Below are positions 34,911 through 44,861 of a DNA stretch of 64,000 nucleotides, piece after piece. Both the position numbers and the translations under genes were made by a program. The DNA is from Mesorhizobium_K quangtriensis. GTDB taxonomy: Bacteria; Pseudomonadota; Alphaproteobacteria; Rhizobiales; Rhizobiaceae. The notes below the pieces were generated by a model. The model saw only the letters and a program-made list of their open reading frames with translations. It searched no databases and was not told the DNA's origin. Positions within the stretch are counted from its first letter, which is position 1. Each line of letters starts with the position of its first letter. The stretch covers positions 1,674,001 to 1,738,000 of the forward strand of contig NZ_JBEBMF010000001.1 in assembly GCF_040081925.1 (NCBI RefSeq), written 5' to 3'.

Positions 34911-35846
34911 TCAGCGTATGCTCGTGCGCCCGAGGCTGGAGCTGGCGTCGATGCGGAAATCGCGCTTCTTCACCACGTCGCCGTCGATCTGCTTGCCGAA
35001 CTTCTTCCACGCGAAGGCGGCGGCTGCCTTCGGATAGACATGCAGGCCGCGCGCCGTGGTGGAGCCGTTCTTGAAGCCGACAGTCCGGCGCAGGACGCCG
35101 TTGCCGTAGTGGACCGCATAGGAGTTCCAGATTTCCTTCGTCCAGTGCTCCATCGTCACGGAGATGTTCAGGCAGTCATGGTTGTGGACGCGGTGCGGCG
35201 CATAGAGCGGCCAGGTCACCATTTCGCCCGGCTTCAGGTCGACCACCGTCGCGTAGTCGTCGAACCACTTCTCGTAGGGCATGTCCTCGCCGGTCTCGCG
35301 CAGCAGGATCTTCTCGATGTTGCGCGGCTTGATGAAGATTTCCGAGCGCGGATAGATGTAGACGCTCTTGCTGCCCTCGATCTGCCAGAGCGACTGGCCC
35401 TGGATGTCGGCGTGGTAGAAGACGTTGGCGTTGGGCGAGGAGATCAGGACGCCGAGGTTGCGCTTGAAGGTGCTGAACCCGGGCATGCGCGCCTCGAACT
35501 CCCCAAACACTTCGTCCAGCAGCTTCTTGTATTCGGGCGCCCAGTCCATGACGCGGCGGATGTTCATCCACATGCGTCCCTTCTCGATCGCCTGTATGGC
35601 CTCGAGGCCAGTGGCGGTGCCGAGTTCGCCTTCCATCGTCTTGGGATCGTCGATTTCGGTGCCGCGCGCGCGAATGCCGAGGTGCTCGGCCGGGCAGCGT
35701 TCGATGACGCGCCCCAGCGCCTCGCGGCTGAACAACCCCGTCTCGATCAGACGGTGGTTGAGCTTGACCAGCTCCACGCCGAACAACTCGGCATGACGCG
35801 GCTCCCAGTTGGAGATGATGTCGTTTTGCATGACCATGGAGTTCAT
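34911..35846 (-). CDS. JmjC/cupin-8-like protein in polysaccharide locus
   Basis: The 311-residue protein has HxD in VFYHADIQGQSLWQIEGSKS and a distal His in WPLYAPHRVHNHDCLNISVT. This is the spacing of a JmjC/cupin-8 2-oxoglutarate-Fe(II) oxygenase facial triad. It has no signal peptide. The role here could be hydroxylation of a sugar-lipid or protein; that is inference. It lies 32 bases upstream of the CelD-like gene. Confidence 0.75.
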   Translation of the reverse strand: MNSMVMQNDIISNWEPRHAELFGVELVKLNHRLIETGLFSREALGRVIERCPAEHLGIRARGTEIDDPKTMEGELGTATGLEAIQAIEKGRMWMNIRRVMDWAPEYKKLLDEVFGEFEARMPGFSTFKRNLGVLISSPNANVFYHADIQGQSLWQIEGSKSVYIYPRSEIFIKPRNIEKILLRETGEDMPYEKWFDDYATVVDLKPGEMVTWPLYAPHRVHNHDCLNISVTMEHWTKEIWNSYAVHYGNGVLRRTVGFKNGSTTARGLHVYPKAAAAFAWKKFGKQIDGDVVKKRDFRIDASSSLGRTSIR

Positions 35847-36100
35847 TTCGGCGCACTCCTTCTCAGCCTCGCGACGCCGCTCGCGAAACCTTAACGATCT
35901 ACTTGCCCGGAACCGAGGTCTTGTCCGCCTTGTGAAACCGGGAGATGACGGAAAGCAGATGCTGAATAGCGCGAAAGTCGCGCGGAATGGGTAAATACCG
36001 CGCCCGAACTTGAAGCGCCAGTTAAGATTTCGTTAAAGGCCGGCGGCCGATTTGAATAAAGTTTGCCATGCTTGAGTAACCTTCGTCTCTGAGGCCGCTC

Positions 36101-37342
36101 TCAGTCTCGACTGAGCCCAAGTCGCTGCCCCAGCCGCGCGAGGCGTTCCAGATGATGGTGCAGGGTAGGCCGGTCGACAGCCAGACGCCGCAGCCGCCGT
36201 CGCAGGGCTGCTTCCACCGTCACCGGCAGACCTAGCGGCGAAAGCGCTTCCTGATATTCGAAAAGCTCAAACGTCTCTGCGTCGAAGCGGCTCTTGTAGG
36301 ACAGCGACCCCACGCTGAGGTCGAAGACACGATACCCCTCGTCGGCACACCACCGCAGCGTCGTGTAGATTGCGACCAGACCCGGCGAGCCGGACTGCGT
36401 TTCCTTGCAGTCGCTGATCGCCGGGGCAATGAGCGTGAAAACGTCGTTGCAGGTGAAACCATAGACGATCGCCACGGGCCGGTCGCCGGTGCGCAGTGTC
36501 AACAGACGAGCGGGTGGGTTTTCGACGTTTCTGTCGGCCAGCGACCGGTAGAACGAGACAATGTGCGGATCGAGCATCGCGTCGCGGCGGCCAAGATCCG
36601 AGAACCGCGCCCTGCGGAACGCGACCAGCGTTTCCATAGCGGCGTCGACCTCGTCGTTGGTCTTGGCCTCACTGAAGGTCACGGGACCGAGTTGCGTCAG
36701 TTTCTTCGATTTGCGGCGAACTTCGCGCGCCACGGAAACCCTGTCGACGTCCAGCGATGAGCCATCGGGATGGCGCAGGGAGAGCGTCGTGGCGCTCGCG
36801 CCCATGGGCTTCAGGAAGTCGGCTCCCGTCAGCGCGTGGGGCACGCCAAACAGCAGGCGGGGCGTCTTCTTGAAGCTGACCGCATGGATGCCGGGTACAG
36901 CCTTGACCGATGCGCGCCAAAGGCTCGCGGTTTGCTTCGCCGACAGCGGCTCTGCTGGAAAGAACGCCGGCGCGAAATAGTCGGTGATACCGAGATCGAG
37001 CCCCTCGAGGACGACCACACCGAACTTGCGGCGGCGGATGAACGGGAAGAGGGCGATCGGTTCGCCCGCCCTGTCGACCACACCGACAAGGGCGAGACTG
37101 TCGGGAGCACTCAACAGATGGTGCTGGACAGCGTCCAGGAAGCGCGAGCCAAGGAAGATGTTCCGGTTCGTCGCCTCCGCGAGGGTGAAGAACGGGTCGG
37201 AAGTTCCCGTCAGCAACCGGGCGACGAAACGACCGTCATCGGATGTTTGCCGGCTTGCCGTGCGATTGACGGCCCGACCGTCTGTCTCGATCTTGCGGTG
37301 GTTGTCATCGGCCATGCGGTTGACGCCCGATACTGCTGACAC
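36101..37342 (-). CDS. Second CelD/BcsL-type GNAT acyltransferase-like protein
   Basis: The 413-residue protein has an N-terminal half of CelD type (LVGVVDRAGEPIALFPFIRR) and a C-terminal GNAT_6 domain (VAFRRARFSDLGRRDAMLDP, then YRVFDLSVGSLSYKSRFDAE). GTG 37342 is supported by GAGGA 7 bases upstream. It is downstream of the chain-length regulator gene on the same strand and resembles the protein at 33763-34878 in architecture only. Confidence 0.83.
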   Translation of the reverse strand: MSAVSGVNRMADDNHRKIETDGRAVNRTASRQTSDDGRFVARLLTGTSDPFFTLAEATNRNIFLGSRFLDAVQHHLLSAPDSLALVGVVDRAGEPIALFPFIRRRKFGVVVLEGLDLGITDYFAPAFFPAEPLSAKQTASLWRASVKAVPGIHAVSFKKTPRLLFGVPHALTGADFLKPMGASATTLSLRHPDGSSLDVDRVSVAREVRRKSKKLTQLGPVTFSEAKTNDEVDAAMETLVAFRRARFSDLGRRDAMLDPHIVSFYRSLADRNVENPPARLLTLRTGDRPVAIVYGFTCNDVFTLIAPAISDCKETQSGSPGLVAIYTTLRWCADEGYRVFDLSVGSLSYKSRFDAETFELFEYQEALSPLGLPVTVEAALRRRLRRLAVDRPTLHHHLERLARLGQRLGLSRD

Positions 37343-37493
37343 GTCCGAATCCTCTTTTGGAGCCGGACAACGCTCTCCGACAAGATGTCGATAGCCCCTG
37401 CGCGTCGCGGGAGGGTAAACGCGACGGGCAGATTTCCCCGATGGCTGCCCGGGTGGCTAATGAAAGATTAAGACGGCTCGCCGAGGCCGGGGC

Positions 37494-39158
37494 TCAGCCG
37501 CGCGAGTGGCGCGGACCTCGATCCAACGTGCCGTCCGCCTCACGCATTGTCTGAGCCATCATGAGCAGGGGCTTTGCGGACGCCGGCGTATTGGTCTGGA
37601 GCGGCGGCTGTTCTGGCATTTCCGCCCGATTCGAAGAAGGTCTTTCCTTCATCGCGACGGCATCCTGCCGGTCTATCATGAGCAAGGCGTTGCTGGACGA
37701 GCGCGGCTTGGTTTCCCGCCGGAGGTCCGTGTCGCCTGTCTTCGGGTTCTGCCGCGTGCCGCCAGTCGGCGGCGTATCCAACGGCTGTCTGCTTGCAACG
37801 CGGGCGGCGCGCACGCTGCGCGGGCGGCGGACGACCGCCATGACGGTCGTCGCGGCGACTAGGCTCAGCAGTCCCAGAACGGGCGCAAGCAGGACGATCG
37901 ACGGACGGCTGGATCGCAGCGGCGGCACGGCCGGCGACACCACCTTGACGTTGTCGTTGGCGATCAGCGCCAGTTCGTCGGTCGTCTTGTTGCGGGCGAG
38001 GAATTTCTCGTAGATGTCGCGGTCTGCGGACGCCTCGCGCCGCAGAGCTTCCAGTCGAACCTTGGCCGCGTCGGTCACAACAGCGCCCGAGCTCATGCCG
38101 GCGATGTCGGCCTCGAGCTTCTTCTGGTGGGCCTCGGCGACGTCGAGTTCGCCTTTGAGGCGGCGGGTGACGTTCTGGCGCTCCTCGCGAATCTGCCGCT
38201 CGATGCCGTCGAGCGCCTGCCGCGCCTGAGCGATGCGCGGGTGGCGCGCGCCATAGGTGAGGCTCAGCTGTTCGAGCTGCTGTTTGAGCTGCGCCTGCTG
38301 CTGGCGCAAGAAGGTGAGTTGGGCGGGCTCACCGCTGCGGCCGTCGGAAACCACCAGATCGCCAGCGCCCTCGCTCGTCTGGCTCTGGTATCGCGCGCGC
38401 GCCGCTTCGGTCTCGTTGCGCGCCAGCGCGAGCTGTGCGCTCAGCTCGGTCAACTGGCGCATCTGCAATGTGTTATTGTCGTCGACGTAGAGGATGCCGT
38501 TCTCGGCGGCGAAATCGGCGACGGCTTTTTCGGAGTCGTTGAGCTTGCGGCGCAGCTCGACCAGCCGTTCGGAAAGTGCGCGCGCTGCAGACTCGGTCGC
38601 CTGCCGGAGGGAAGCGTTCTGCGCATCGGCGAATTCATCGGCGACGCTGTTGGCGATGCGGGCGGCTTCCTCCGCCGTCTCGGCCTTGAAGGAAATCTCG
38701 ACCAGATAGGTAGCACCCTTGCGCTCGACCGAGAGGTTGCTCTTGAACTTGGCGAGCGCCTTGAGCTGATCTTCCTCGGAGAGCCGGTTCTCGACATCGC
38801 CCAGCATGCCGAGCTTGTCCATGACGGCGAGCAGGAAACCGTCGGAGCGCATGATCTGCACCATGCTTTCCAGCACAGCCGCGTCGCTGCCGATGGGCTG
38901 CAACACGTCTTCCTGCAACGTCACCTGCTGGTTGCGCGGATCGACCAGAACGGTCGCAGTTGCCCGGTAGGGAAACGGAACCAGCGAGAAGAGCACGATT
39001 CCGACTACGGTAAGAAGGATGGCGATCGCGATGATCCGGACCAGATTGTCGAGCACGAAACGAAGGAGCGACAGCGGATCGACGGCGCCCGCCGTCTGAC
39101 CGGAGCTGGCGCGCCGGTTGCTGTTCATCGTTTCGGGCATATCCCAATCGGAACTCAT
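37494..39158 (-). CDS. GumC/Wzz-type polysaccharide chain-length regulator
   Basis: The 554-residue protein has a transmembrane helix at about residues 40-62 (IIAIAILLTVVGIVLFSLVP) and a Wzz domain (ATATVLVDPRNQQVTLQEDV). Long periplasmic coiled coils (about 180-380) precede a second helix near 430 (LLAPVLGLLSLVAATTVMAV), and a Pro/Arg-rich cytoplasmic tail ends the protein. No tyrosine-kinase domain is fused. ATG 39158 has GGAAGG upstream. It is divergent from the polymerase-like gene. Confidence 0.92.
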   Translation of the reverse strand: MSSDWDMPETMNSNRRASSGQTAGAVDPLSLLRFVLDNLVRIIAIAILLTVVGIVLFSLVPFPYRATATVLVDPRNQQVTLQEDVLQPIGSDAAVLESMVQIMRSDGFLLAVMDKLGMLGDVENRLSEEDQLKALAKFKSNLSVERKGATYLVEISFKAETAEEAARIANSVADEFADAQNASLRQATESAARALSERLVELRRKLNDSEKAVADFAAENGILYVDDNNTLQMRQLTELSAQLALARNETEAARARYQSQTSEGAGDLVVSDGRSGEPAQLTFLRQQQAQLKQQLEQLSLTYGARHPRIAQARQALDGIERQIREERQNVTRRLKGELDVAEAHQKKLEADIAGMSSGAVVTDAAKVRLEALRREASADRDIYEKFLARNKTTDELALIANDNVKVVSPAVPPLRSSRPSIVLLAPVLGLLSLVAATTVMAVVRRPRSVRAARVASRQPLDTPPTGGTRQNPKTGDTDLRRETKPRSSSNALLMIDRQDAVAMKERPSSNRAEMPEQPPLQTNTPASAKPLLMMAQTMREADGTLDRGPRHSRG

Positions 39159-39401
39159 CACGCCTTCCACAAGATGCGCGTGCGCAAGGGTTCGCGAACC
39201 GTCGGCGGGTTAATCATGACCGAACCGTAAACAGGAATGCTGAATGGGGAGTTAACCAATCAGACAGGTTGCAGCTGTAGCATGGCGACTAGATCGCAAT
39301 ATCGACCGGATTTTGGCGCAGCTTTCGCCAGCCGCGCAGGATAGGCGGTTTTCGTTGTCCCTAGGGCGGCCTCCCGCCGGTACAGTCACCCAGGAGCTTG
39401 C

Positions 39402-40940
39402 ATGGCCGTCGCGGCCGCCGACAACCACGATCTTCAGGAGCGCGCCTCCGCTGCGGCCGAGAATTTCGCCAACGCGGTTCTCTCGGTCGCAGTGGCTGCG
39501 GTCATCACGGCAGTGCCGGTGTTTGCGCATATCATCCATCCCGCACTGGGCATCGTGTCGGCAGCACTGCTGGCAGGGCTCTGCGCCTGGCGCATGCCGC
39601 AGATCGCGATCGTGGTGATCTTCTTCGCTTTCCTCTTCCAGAACACATTCGTCTCGCTTGCCGTCAACAGCGTCACCAGCGACGACGAGTTCGACATCAT
39701 ACGCGGCTACAACTTCGTCACGCTGGCGGTCGTCTGGCTGGTGCTTACTGCCGGCTTTCTCCTGGACTGGAACAGGCGGAACCGGGCGGCCGATCCCTTC
39801 GTGAAGATGCTCGTCGGCGTCTATGCCATCCTTGGCATCTATTTCCTGCTCGGTTTCGCCCTCTACGGCATGACCGCGATCATCTACCTCCGGAACATCG
39901 TCACGCCGTTCCTGCTCTTCCAGATCTGCATGATCGCCTTCCTGAGGCAGCCGGTGCGGCTTGGCCAGGCGCTGACCATCCTGTCGGTTCTTCTCGTGAT
40001 CTGCGGATTCGCGGAGTTCTTCTGGCGCGAGACATGGCTCGACCTCACCAACGGCTACGCCTTCTGGGAGCGGGCGGCCGGGCCGAATTACATCACGATG
40101 GCGTACGACAAGAAATTCGCCGAGACCGGCATCGTCGCGACCGGCTTTCTCGACAACATCAGGATAACGCTGTTCAACTCGCCGCTGTTCGCGGACTACG
40201 AGATACAGGTCATGCGGCTGTTCGGCCCGAACATGCACGCCATCAGCTTCGCTTATGCACTCTGCTTCCTCGCTGTTTTCGCGCTCTATCGCGGCCGGTT
40301 CGTGATCAGCGTGGCGCTTCTGGCGCTGCTGGTGCTGACAAGCGCCAAGGGGCCGCTGATCCTGTTCCTGCTGGTGGCGGTCGCCTGGATGCTATTCAGG
40401 CTGTTCGGCGCAGTCTTCGCCTTCGCGTGTCTTGGCCTTGCGCTGGCCGTTTATGCGGTGGCCGGAATCAAGTTCGGTCTCGACATCGGCGACTACCACG
40501 CCATAGGCTTCATGGGCGGCGTGCACGAGTTCCTCACCAATCCCATCGGTCGCGGCATCGGCGCGGGGGGCAACCTCTCGTCGGAGTTCACGTCCATAGA
40601 CTGGCCTGCGGCACAGGCGGCTGGGCGCACGCCCTTTGCCGTGGAGAGCGCCGTTGGTGTGCTGATGTCGCAGATCGGGGTTTTCGCCTTCGTGGTGATC
40701 GGCGCCTATGTCTGGATTGCCTGGCGCGTATTGCGGATCGCGCGTGAGACCGGCAACGACCTGCACGCGGCGGCGGCTTTTGCGCTTGCGGCGATCGTCG
40801 TGACGGGCCTTTTTCAGGAAGAGGCTTATTTCGCGCCGCTGGCGCTTGCCGTGTTCATGGCGCTGGCGGGCATGATCGTCGGAGCGGCCGGTCGCGCCGG
40901 CCTGCTCGACCAACATGCCCGTCCGCCAACCCTTTCTTGA
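39402..40940 (+). CDS. O-antigen ligase/polymerase-like membrane protein (Wzy type)
   Basis: The 512-residue protein has about 12 hydrophobic segments and a large loop between roughly residues 215-285 (WERAAGPNYITMAYDKKFAE). Its layout and the block GPLILFLLVAVAWML fit Wzy/WaaL-type enzymes. It likely polymerises or ligates repeat units on the periplasmic side. ATG 39402 has AGGAG 5 bases upstream. It heads the plus-strand glycan operon. Confidence 0.82.
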   Translation: MAVAAADNHDLQERASAAAENFANAVLSVAVAAVITAVPVFAHIIHPALGIVSAALLAGLCAWRMPQIAIVVIFFAFLFQNTFVSLAVNSVTSDDEFDIIRGYNFVTLAVVWLVLTAGFLLDWNRRNRAADPFVKMLVGVYAILGIYFLLGFALYGMTAIIYLRNIVTPFLLFQICMIAFLRQPVRLGQALTILSVLLVICGFAEFFWRETWLDLTNGYAFWERAAGPNYITMAYDKKFAETGIVATGFLDNIRITLFNSPLFADYEIQVMRLFGPNMHAISFAYALCFLAVFALYRGRFVISVALLALLVLTSAKGPLILFLLVAVAWMLFRLFGAVFAFACLGLALAVYAVAGIKFGLDIGDYHAIGFMGGVHEFLTNPIGRGIGAGGNLSSEFTSIDWPAAQAAGRTPFAVESAVGVLMSQIGVFAFVVIGAYVWIAWRVLRIARETGNDLHAAAAFALAAIVVTGLFQEEAYFAPLALAVFMALAGMIVGAAGRAGLLDQHARPPTLS

Positions 40941-40987
40941 GGTTTTTCTGGTCCTTTTGACCGGAATTCGTTACCGGCGCGCCTGAA

Positions 40988-42196
40988 ATGAATAAAAAAC
41001 CGATTCGCGGACCGATCCGTCTGCTGTTCATCCAGACCCAGGCCGAAATGGCCGGCGCGCAGGAGATTTCGCGCCTGCTCGGCGACGGTCTGGGACGCGA
41101 GCGTCGTCTCAACGGCGAGCCGGAATTCGAAATCCACCACCTGTTCTTCTATCGCAAGACTTCCGCCTTCGACCGCTGGCGCAACGTGCATTTCTGCCTG
41201 GAAGACAGCCCGAAGGGGCCGTTCTCGCTCATCGCCTTCATGTCCAAGCTCGTGAAGATGATAAGGCGCATCCAGCCCGACGTGCTGCTGACGTTCCAGC
41301 ACTACGGTAACATTTTTGGGGCGCCGGCCGGGCGGCTGGCAGGCGTCCCCGTCATTGTCGCGAACCATGTGTCGGCACCCGCGACCATCTCGACCGCCAC
41401 CCGCGCCATAGACAAGGCTCTTGGCCTGATGGGAGTCTACGACGTCATCACCGTCAACTCAAACGAGACTTGGCGAACCTACCAGTCCTACCCCGAGCGC
41501 TACCGCAAGCACCTCGTCCACGTGCCGCACGGTTTCGAGGACAAGTCGGTGAATGTCGGCCGTCAGGAGGCGAGGGCGGCGTTCGGCTTGCCGGCAGGCG
41601 TCCCGCTCATCGGCTCGGTCGCGCGGCTGCATCCGCTGAAGCAGCTGGATGCGGCCATCGAGGTCATTGCGCGCCGTCCGGCCCTGCATCTGGCCATCGC
41701 CGGTCAGGGGCCTGATGAAGGGCGCTTGCGGACGATCGCGCAGGATCTTGGTGTGTCCGATCGCGTCCATCTCATCGGCGACATGCCACCGCAGAAGGTC
41801 GGCCTGTTCCTGGCTGGGCTCAACGTCTTCGTCTTTCCCTCGGCGGCCGAAACCTTCGGGCTTGCCGCCGTCGAGGCTGCGCAGGCCGGCATCCCCGTCG
41901 TCGCCAACGACCTTGCCGTCCTGCGAGAGGTGCTGACGATCAACGGCGAGCCCTGTGCGCTCTTCGCCGACGCGTCCAACATCGACGACCTCGCAGCCAA
42001 GATCGACATTGTTTTCCGCGATCACCAGCAGGCGGCGCGTATGGTGGCGCTGGGGCGCAAGCTTGCCGGGCTCTATTCCGTGGAGAGCATGGTCGACGCA
42101 TATGCCGGCATCATCCGCAACACGCTTGGTTCGAGTGCGGGCGATGCAGCCGGAACGCTCGGGCCGCAGGCCGCCGCCCTGCGCTCGCCGCGCTGA
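40988..42196 (+). CDS. Family 4-type glycosyltransferase
   Basis: The 402-residue GT-B enzyme has N-terminal FIQTQAEMAGAQEISRLLGD and a C-terminal nucleotide-sugar half: PLIGSVARLHPLKQLDAAIE, LAIAGQGPDEGRLR and NVFVFPSAAETFGLAAVEAA. The last includes the E(x7)E retaining GT4 motif. Donor and acceptor are unknown. Its stop overlaps the next start by one base (TGATG). Confidence 0.93.
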   Translation: MNKKPIRGPIRLLFIQTQAEMAGAQEISRLLGDGLGRERRLNGEPEFEIHHLFFYRKTSAFDRWRNVHFCLEDSPKGPFSLIAFMSKLVKMIRRIQPDVLLTFQHYGNIFGAPAGRLAGVPVIVANHVSAPATISTATRAIDKALGLMGVYDVITVNSNETWRTYQSYPERYRKHLVHVPHGFEDKSVNVGRQEARAAFGLPAGVPLIGSVARLHPLKQLDAAIEVIARRPALHLAIAGQGPDEGRLRTIAQDLGVSDRVHLIGDMPPQKVGLFLAGLNVFVFPSAAETFGLAAVEAAQAGIPVVANDLAVLREVLTINGEPCALFADASNIDDLAAKIDIVFRDHQQAARMVALGRKLAGLYSVESMVDAYAGIIRNTLGSSAGDAAGTLGPQAAALRSPR

Positions 42197-43749
42197 TGAA
42201 GGCGCGTCAGCCGAAGGACATTCTCGTCGCGGCCGAGACGACAGCATTCGCGCGCTGGGTTCTGTGGCTGGCTGAGCGGCTGGCGAAGGAGCACGGTTGG
42301 CGGGTTTTCCTGAGGCTTGTCGAGCCGACTGGTCCGGCATCCACCGCGCTGCCAACGCTTCTTTCGCTGGAAAAGATGTTGGTGAGGCAACACCAGCCGG
42401 GCGGCGCGGATCGCATCGGGCGAGATGCGCTCGAAGGACGATATGCCGAGCCGGCGGGGTTTCGCCCCAATGTCGTGATCGACCTGACCGCAGAAGGCAT
42501 TGATGCACAAGCGGTGCGGCTGAGACCTCTCTATGACGGTCAGCCCGGCGAAACGGCGTTGGCTTCGGCGCTGTTCTTTCGCGGCACACCCGACATCGCC
42601 ATCGAGATGATCGAGCCTGGGCAGGCTGTCGGCCGGGTCGTCGCGAGCGGCACGGCCTCGCTGGAAGCGGCTGCCGGCATCGGCGGTAGTATGGAGGCCG
42701 TCGCCTCTCGCGTCATCACGCTTCTCCTGAAGGCTCTGTCCGATCCGTCCGACGCGCCGGCCTCGGCGCAATCGACGTCCCTTCGTCCGATCCGCAGCCG
42801 CGACATCGCCGTCCGCACGGCGAAGGACGTGGCCCGCGCCGCCGTCCGCGCGGCCTATCGGCTCTGCTGTCACGGCTCACACTGGCGCGTGGGCTGGCGC
42901 TTCGTCGAGCCGGGTGGCGACGTCTGGAGCCGTCGCGACCTCGCGGGCGAGCGCTGGAATGTGCTGCCCGATCCTGTCGACCACTTCTATGCCGATCCGT
43001 TCCCTCTGCAATGGCAGGGGCGCGACTATCTGTTTCTGGAGGATCTCGACCACAAGACCGAAAAAGGCGTCATCGCCGTCGTGGCGTTCGACGAGGCCGG
43101 CCGGCCCGGTCCCGCGATGCCCGTGATCGAGGAGCCGTGGCATCTTTCCTATCCGTTCCTGATCGAAAGGGACGGGGACATCTTCATGATCCCGGAAAGT
43201 TCTGGTAACCGCGACATTCCGCTCTATCGGGCGTTTGATTTTCCCTTGAAGTGGCAGCGTATCGCCACCTTGGTCGAAGGCGTCGACGCGGCCGATGCGA
43301 CCATCGTCGAGCAGGACGGGCTGCTCTACCTGTTCGCGGTCGTGCGCGATCGCGTAGGCGGCTATTCGGACACGCTGGCGATCTGGTGGTCCGAGGGCCT
43401 GTTCGGACCGTGGCGGCCGCATGAGGGGAACCCCGTTCTGGTCGATGACCGCACGGCGCGTCCGGCGGGAAACTTCGTGCGCATCGACGGCGCGCTCCAT
43501 CGGCCCGTCCAAGATTGCCGGCGGGCCTATGGATCGACGCTGGGTCTTATGAAGGTGACGAGGCTCGATCGCGAGGGTTTCACCCAGAAATCGGAAGGCC
43601 TTATCGAGGCGGGTGGCGAGTGGCCGGGCAAGCGCATTCATACGCTGAACTACAATGGCCGGCTTGAGACCATCGATGGCTTTACACTGCGCCCGAGGTT
43701 CAAGCCCGCAGCCGACCTTGTGGACTGGTGGTATCGCCCGAGAGGCTGA
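42196..43749 (+). CDS. Two-domain protein: formyltransferase-like N-terminus and GINT1-like propeller
   Basis: The protein has 517 residues. The first about 200 (KDILVAAETTAFARWVLWLA, then FRPNVVIDLTAEGIDAQAVR) resemble a formyltransferase-like Rossmann fold without an obvious catalytic HxSLLP motif. Residues 225-515 (DHFYADPFPLQWQGRDYLFL, HLSYPFLIERDGDIFMIPES, YNGRLETIDGFTLRPR) match the bacterial domain named after glucosamine inositolphosphorylceramide transferase. A sugar-modifying role is inferred. It is the last gene of the glycan operon and is convergent with GH5. Confidence 0.78.
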   Translation: MKARQPKDILVAAETTAFARWVLWLAERLAKEHGWRVFLRLVEPTGPASTALPTLLSLEKMLVRQHQPGGADRIGRDALEGRYAEPAGFRPNVVIDLTAEGIDAQAVRLRPLYDGQPGETALASALFFRGTPDIAIEMIEPGQAVGRVVASGTASLEAAAGIGGSMEAVASRVITLLLKALSDPSDAPASAQSTSLRPIRSRDIAVRTAKDVARAAVRAAYRLCCHGSHWRVGWRFVEPGGDVWSRRDLAGERWNVLPDPVDHFYADPFPLQWQGRDYLFLEDLDHKTEKGVIAVVAFDEAGRPGPAMPVIEEPWHLSYPFLIERDGDIFMIPESSGNRDIPLYRAFDFPLKWQRIATLVEGVDAADATIVEQDGLLYLFAVVRDRVGGYSDTLAIWWSEGLFGPWRPHEGNPVLVDDRTARPAGNFVRIDGALHRPVQDCRRAYGSTLGLMKVTRLDREGFTQKSEGLIEAGGEWPGKRIHTLNYNGRLETIDGFTLRPRFKPAADLVDWWYRPRG

Positions 43750-44856
43750 TCACTGCCGTGGGATCAGCGCGTCCATGACGCCTTCGTCCGGCGTCCCCGT
43801 TTCCGAGTCCATCAGCCCGAACCCGTCCTGAAAATCCCAATGCGTCCAGCCGATGCAGCGATCCTCAGCGTTTCGGCGGACGTCGGAAAGCCAGTCGAGC
43901 CGCGATTGCCGGGGCGTGCGCCATGACAGGACGCCGAACTCGTTGACGATCACCGGGCGCTGCCACTGGACACTCCAGTCGGCCATCATGTCGAAGGCGG
44001 ACGAGATCATGGCGTCGTCCCAAGGCGTTTCCAGCGACCGCTTTACCACGTCGGCGGCGCGGGCATGGCCTTCCGCCTCCAGCTCCGAGATCCTAGCCTT
44101 GATTGCGGAATCGCTCGCCTGTGCTGGGAAGGGAAGGCCACCCAGATAACGCAGCGGGTCGTCTGCGCCGCCCCAGTCCGCGCCCTGATGGGTGAAGGCG
44201 AACGGATCGTAGTAGTGGACGGCATAGATGACGTTGGGATCGGGGAAAGGCTCAAGTCCCGCCAGTTCCTCATGCCGCTGCGGACCCGCCGGACCGACGA
44301 TGATGCTGTGCGAGGGCAGGACGGCACGGATTTCAGCGACCAGCTTTCCGGCAAGCGGCCACCAGGTGGCCTGGTCCGCGTGCGGTTCGTTCAGCAGTTC
44401 GACCGCGAGCTTTGCCGGATCAAGGAAACGAACCCGTTTGGCGATATCTCCCCAAAGCTCCGTCAGGTAGGCCTCCGGATTCGCTTCCCGTTCGAGAATG
44501 TCACCGGCATGCAGGTCGAGCGAGACAGTGTAGCTGAGGCTGAAGAGCAAAATGGCCTGCTCGTACATCTGATCCAGATAGGCGTCGCGGCCCGCCCCTT
44601 CGAGCCGCACGCCATCGAGGGGCAGGCGGATATGTGTGAAGCCGCGATCTCTTAGTGCCCCGAGCTGCCGGACGGTAGGCCTGCGGACCTCGTCATCGCT
44701 GTCCCAGCCCGGCAGGTTGACGCCGCGCTTCATGGTGGCAACCAGGGCCGGATTTGCGAACTGTTCGTTGACTGAACAGACCTCATCGGTTGTCGGCGCG
44801 GAAAGGGCGGGTGCGACCAGAAGCCAAAGTCCCGCCGCCAGCAGAACCCGCCACAT
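43750..44856 (-). CDS. Secreted GH5 family glycoside hydrolase
   Basis: The 368-residue protein has a signal peptide (MWRVLLAAGLWLLVAPALSA). A TIM-barrel GH5 domain shows KRGVNLPGWD, FTHIRLPLDG, LAVELLNEPHADQATWW with the acid/base Glu of NEP, and PVIVNEFGVLSWR with the nucleophile Glu. It would trim or cleave a beta-glucan in the periplasm or outside the cell, perhaps the locus's own polysaccharide. ATG 44856 follows the WecG-like stop by 5 bases, so the two are co-transcribed. Confidence 0.9.
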   Translation of the reverse strand: MWRVLLAAGLWLLVAPALSAPTTDEVCSVNEQFANPALVATMKRGVNLPGWDSDDEVRRPTVRQLGALRDRGFTHIRLPLDGVRLEGAGRDAYLDQMYEQAILLFSLSYTVSLDLHAGDILEREANPEAYLTELWGDIAKRVRFLDPAKLAVELLNEPHADQATWWPLAGKLVAEIRAVLPSHSIIVGPAGPQRHEELAGLEPFPDPNVIYAVHYYDPFAFTHQGADWGGADDPLRYLGGLPFPAQASDSAIKARISELEAEGHARAADVVKRSLETPWDDAMISSAFDMMADWSVQWQRPVIVNEFGVLSWRTPRQSRLDWLSDVRRNAEDRCIGWTHWDFQDGFGLMDSETGTPDEGVMDALIPRQ

Positions 44857-44861
44857 CGCTA

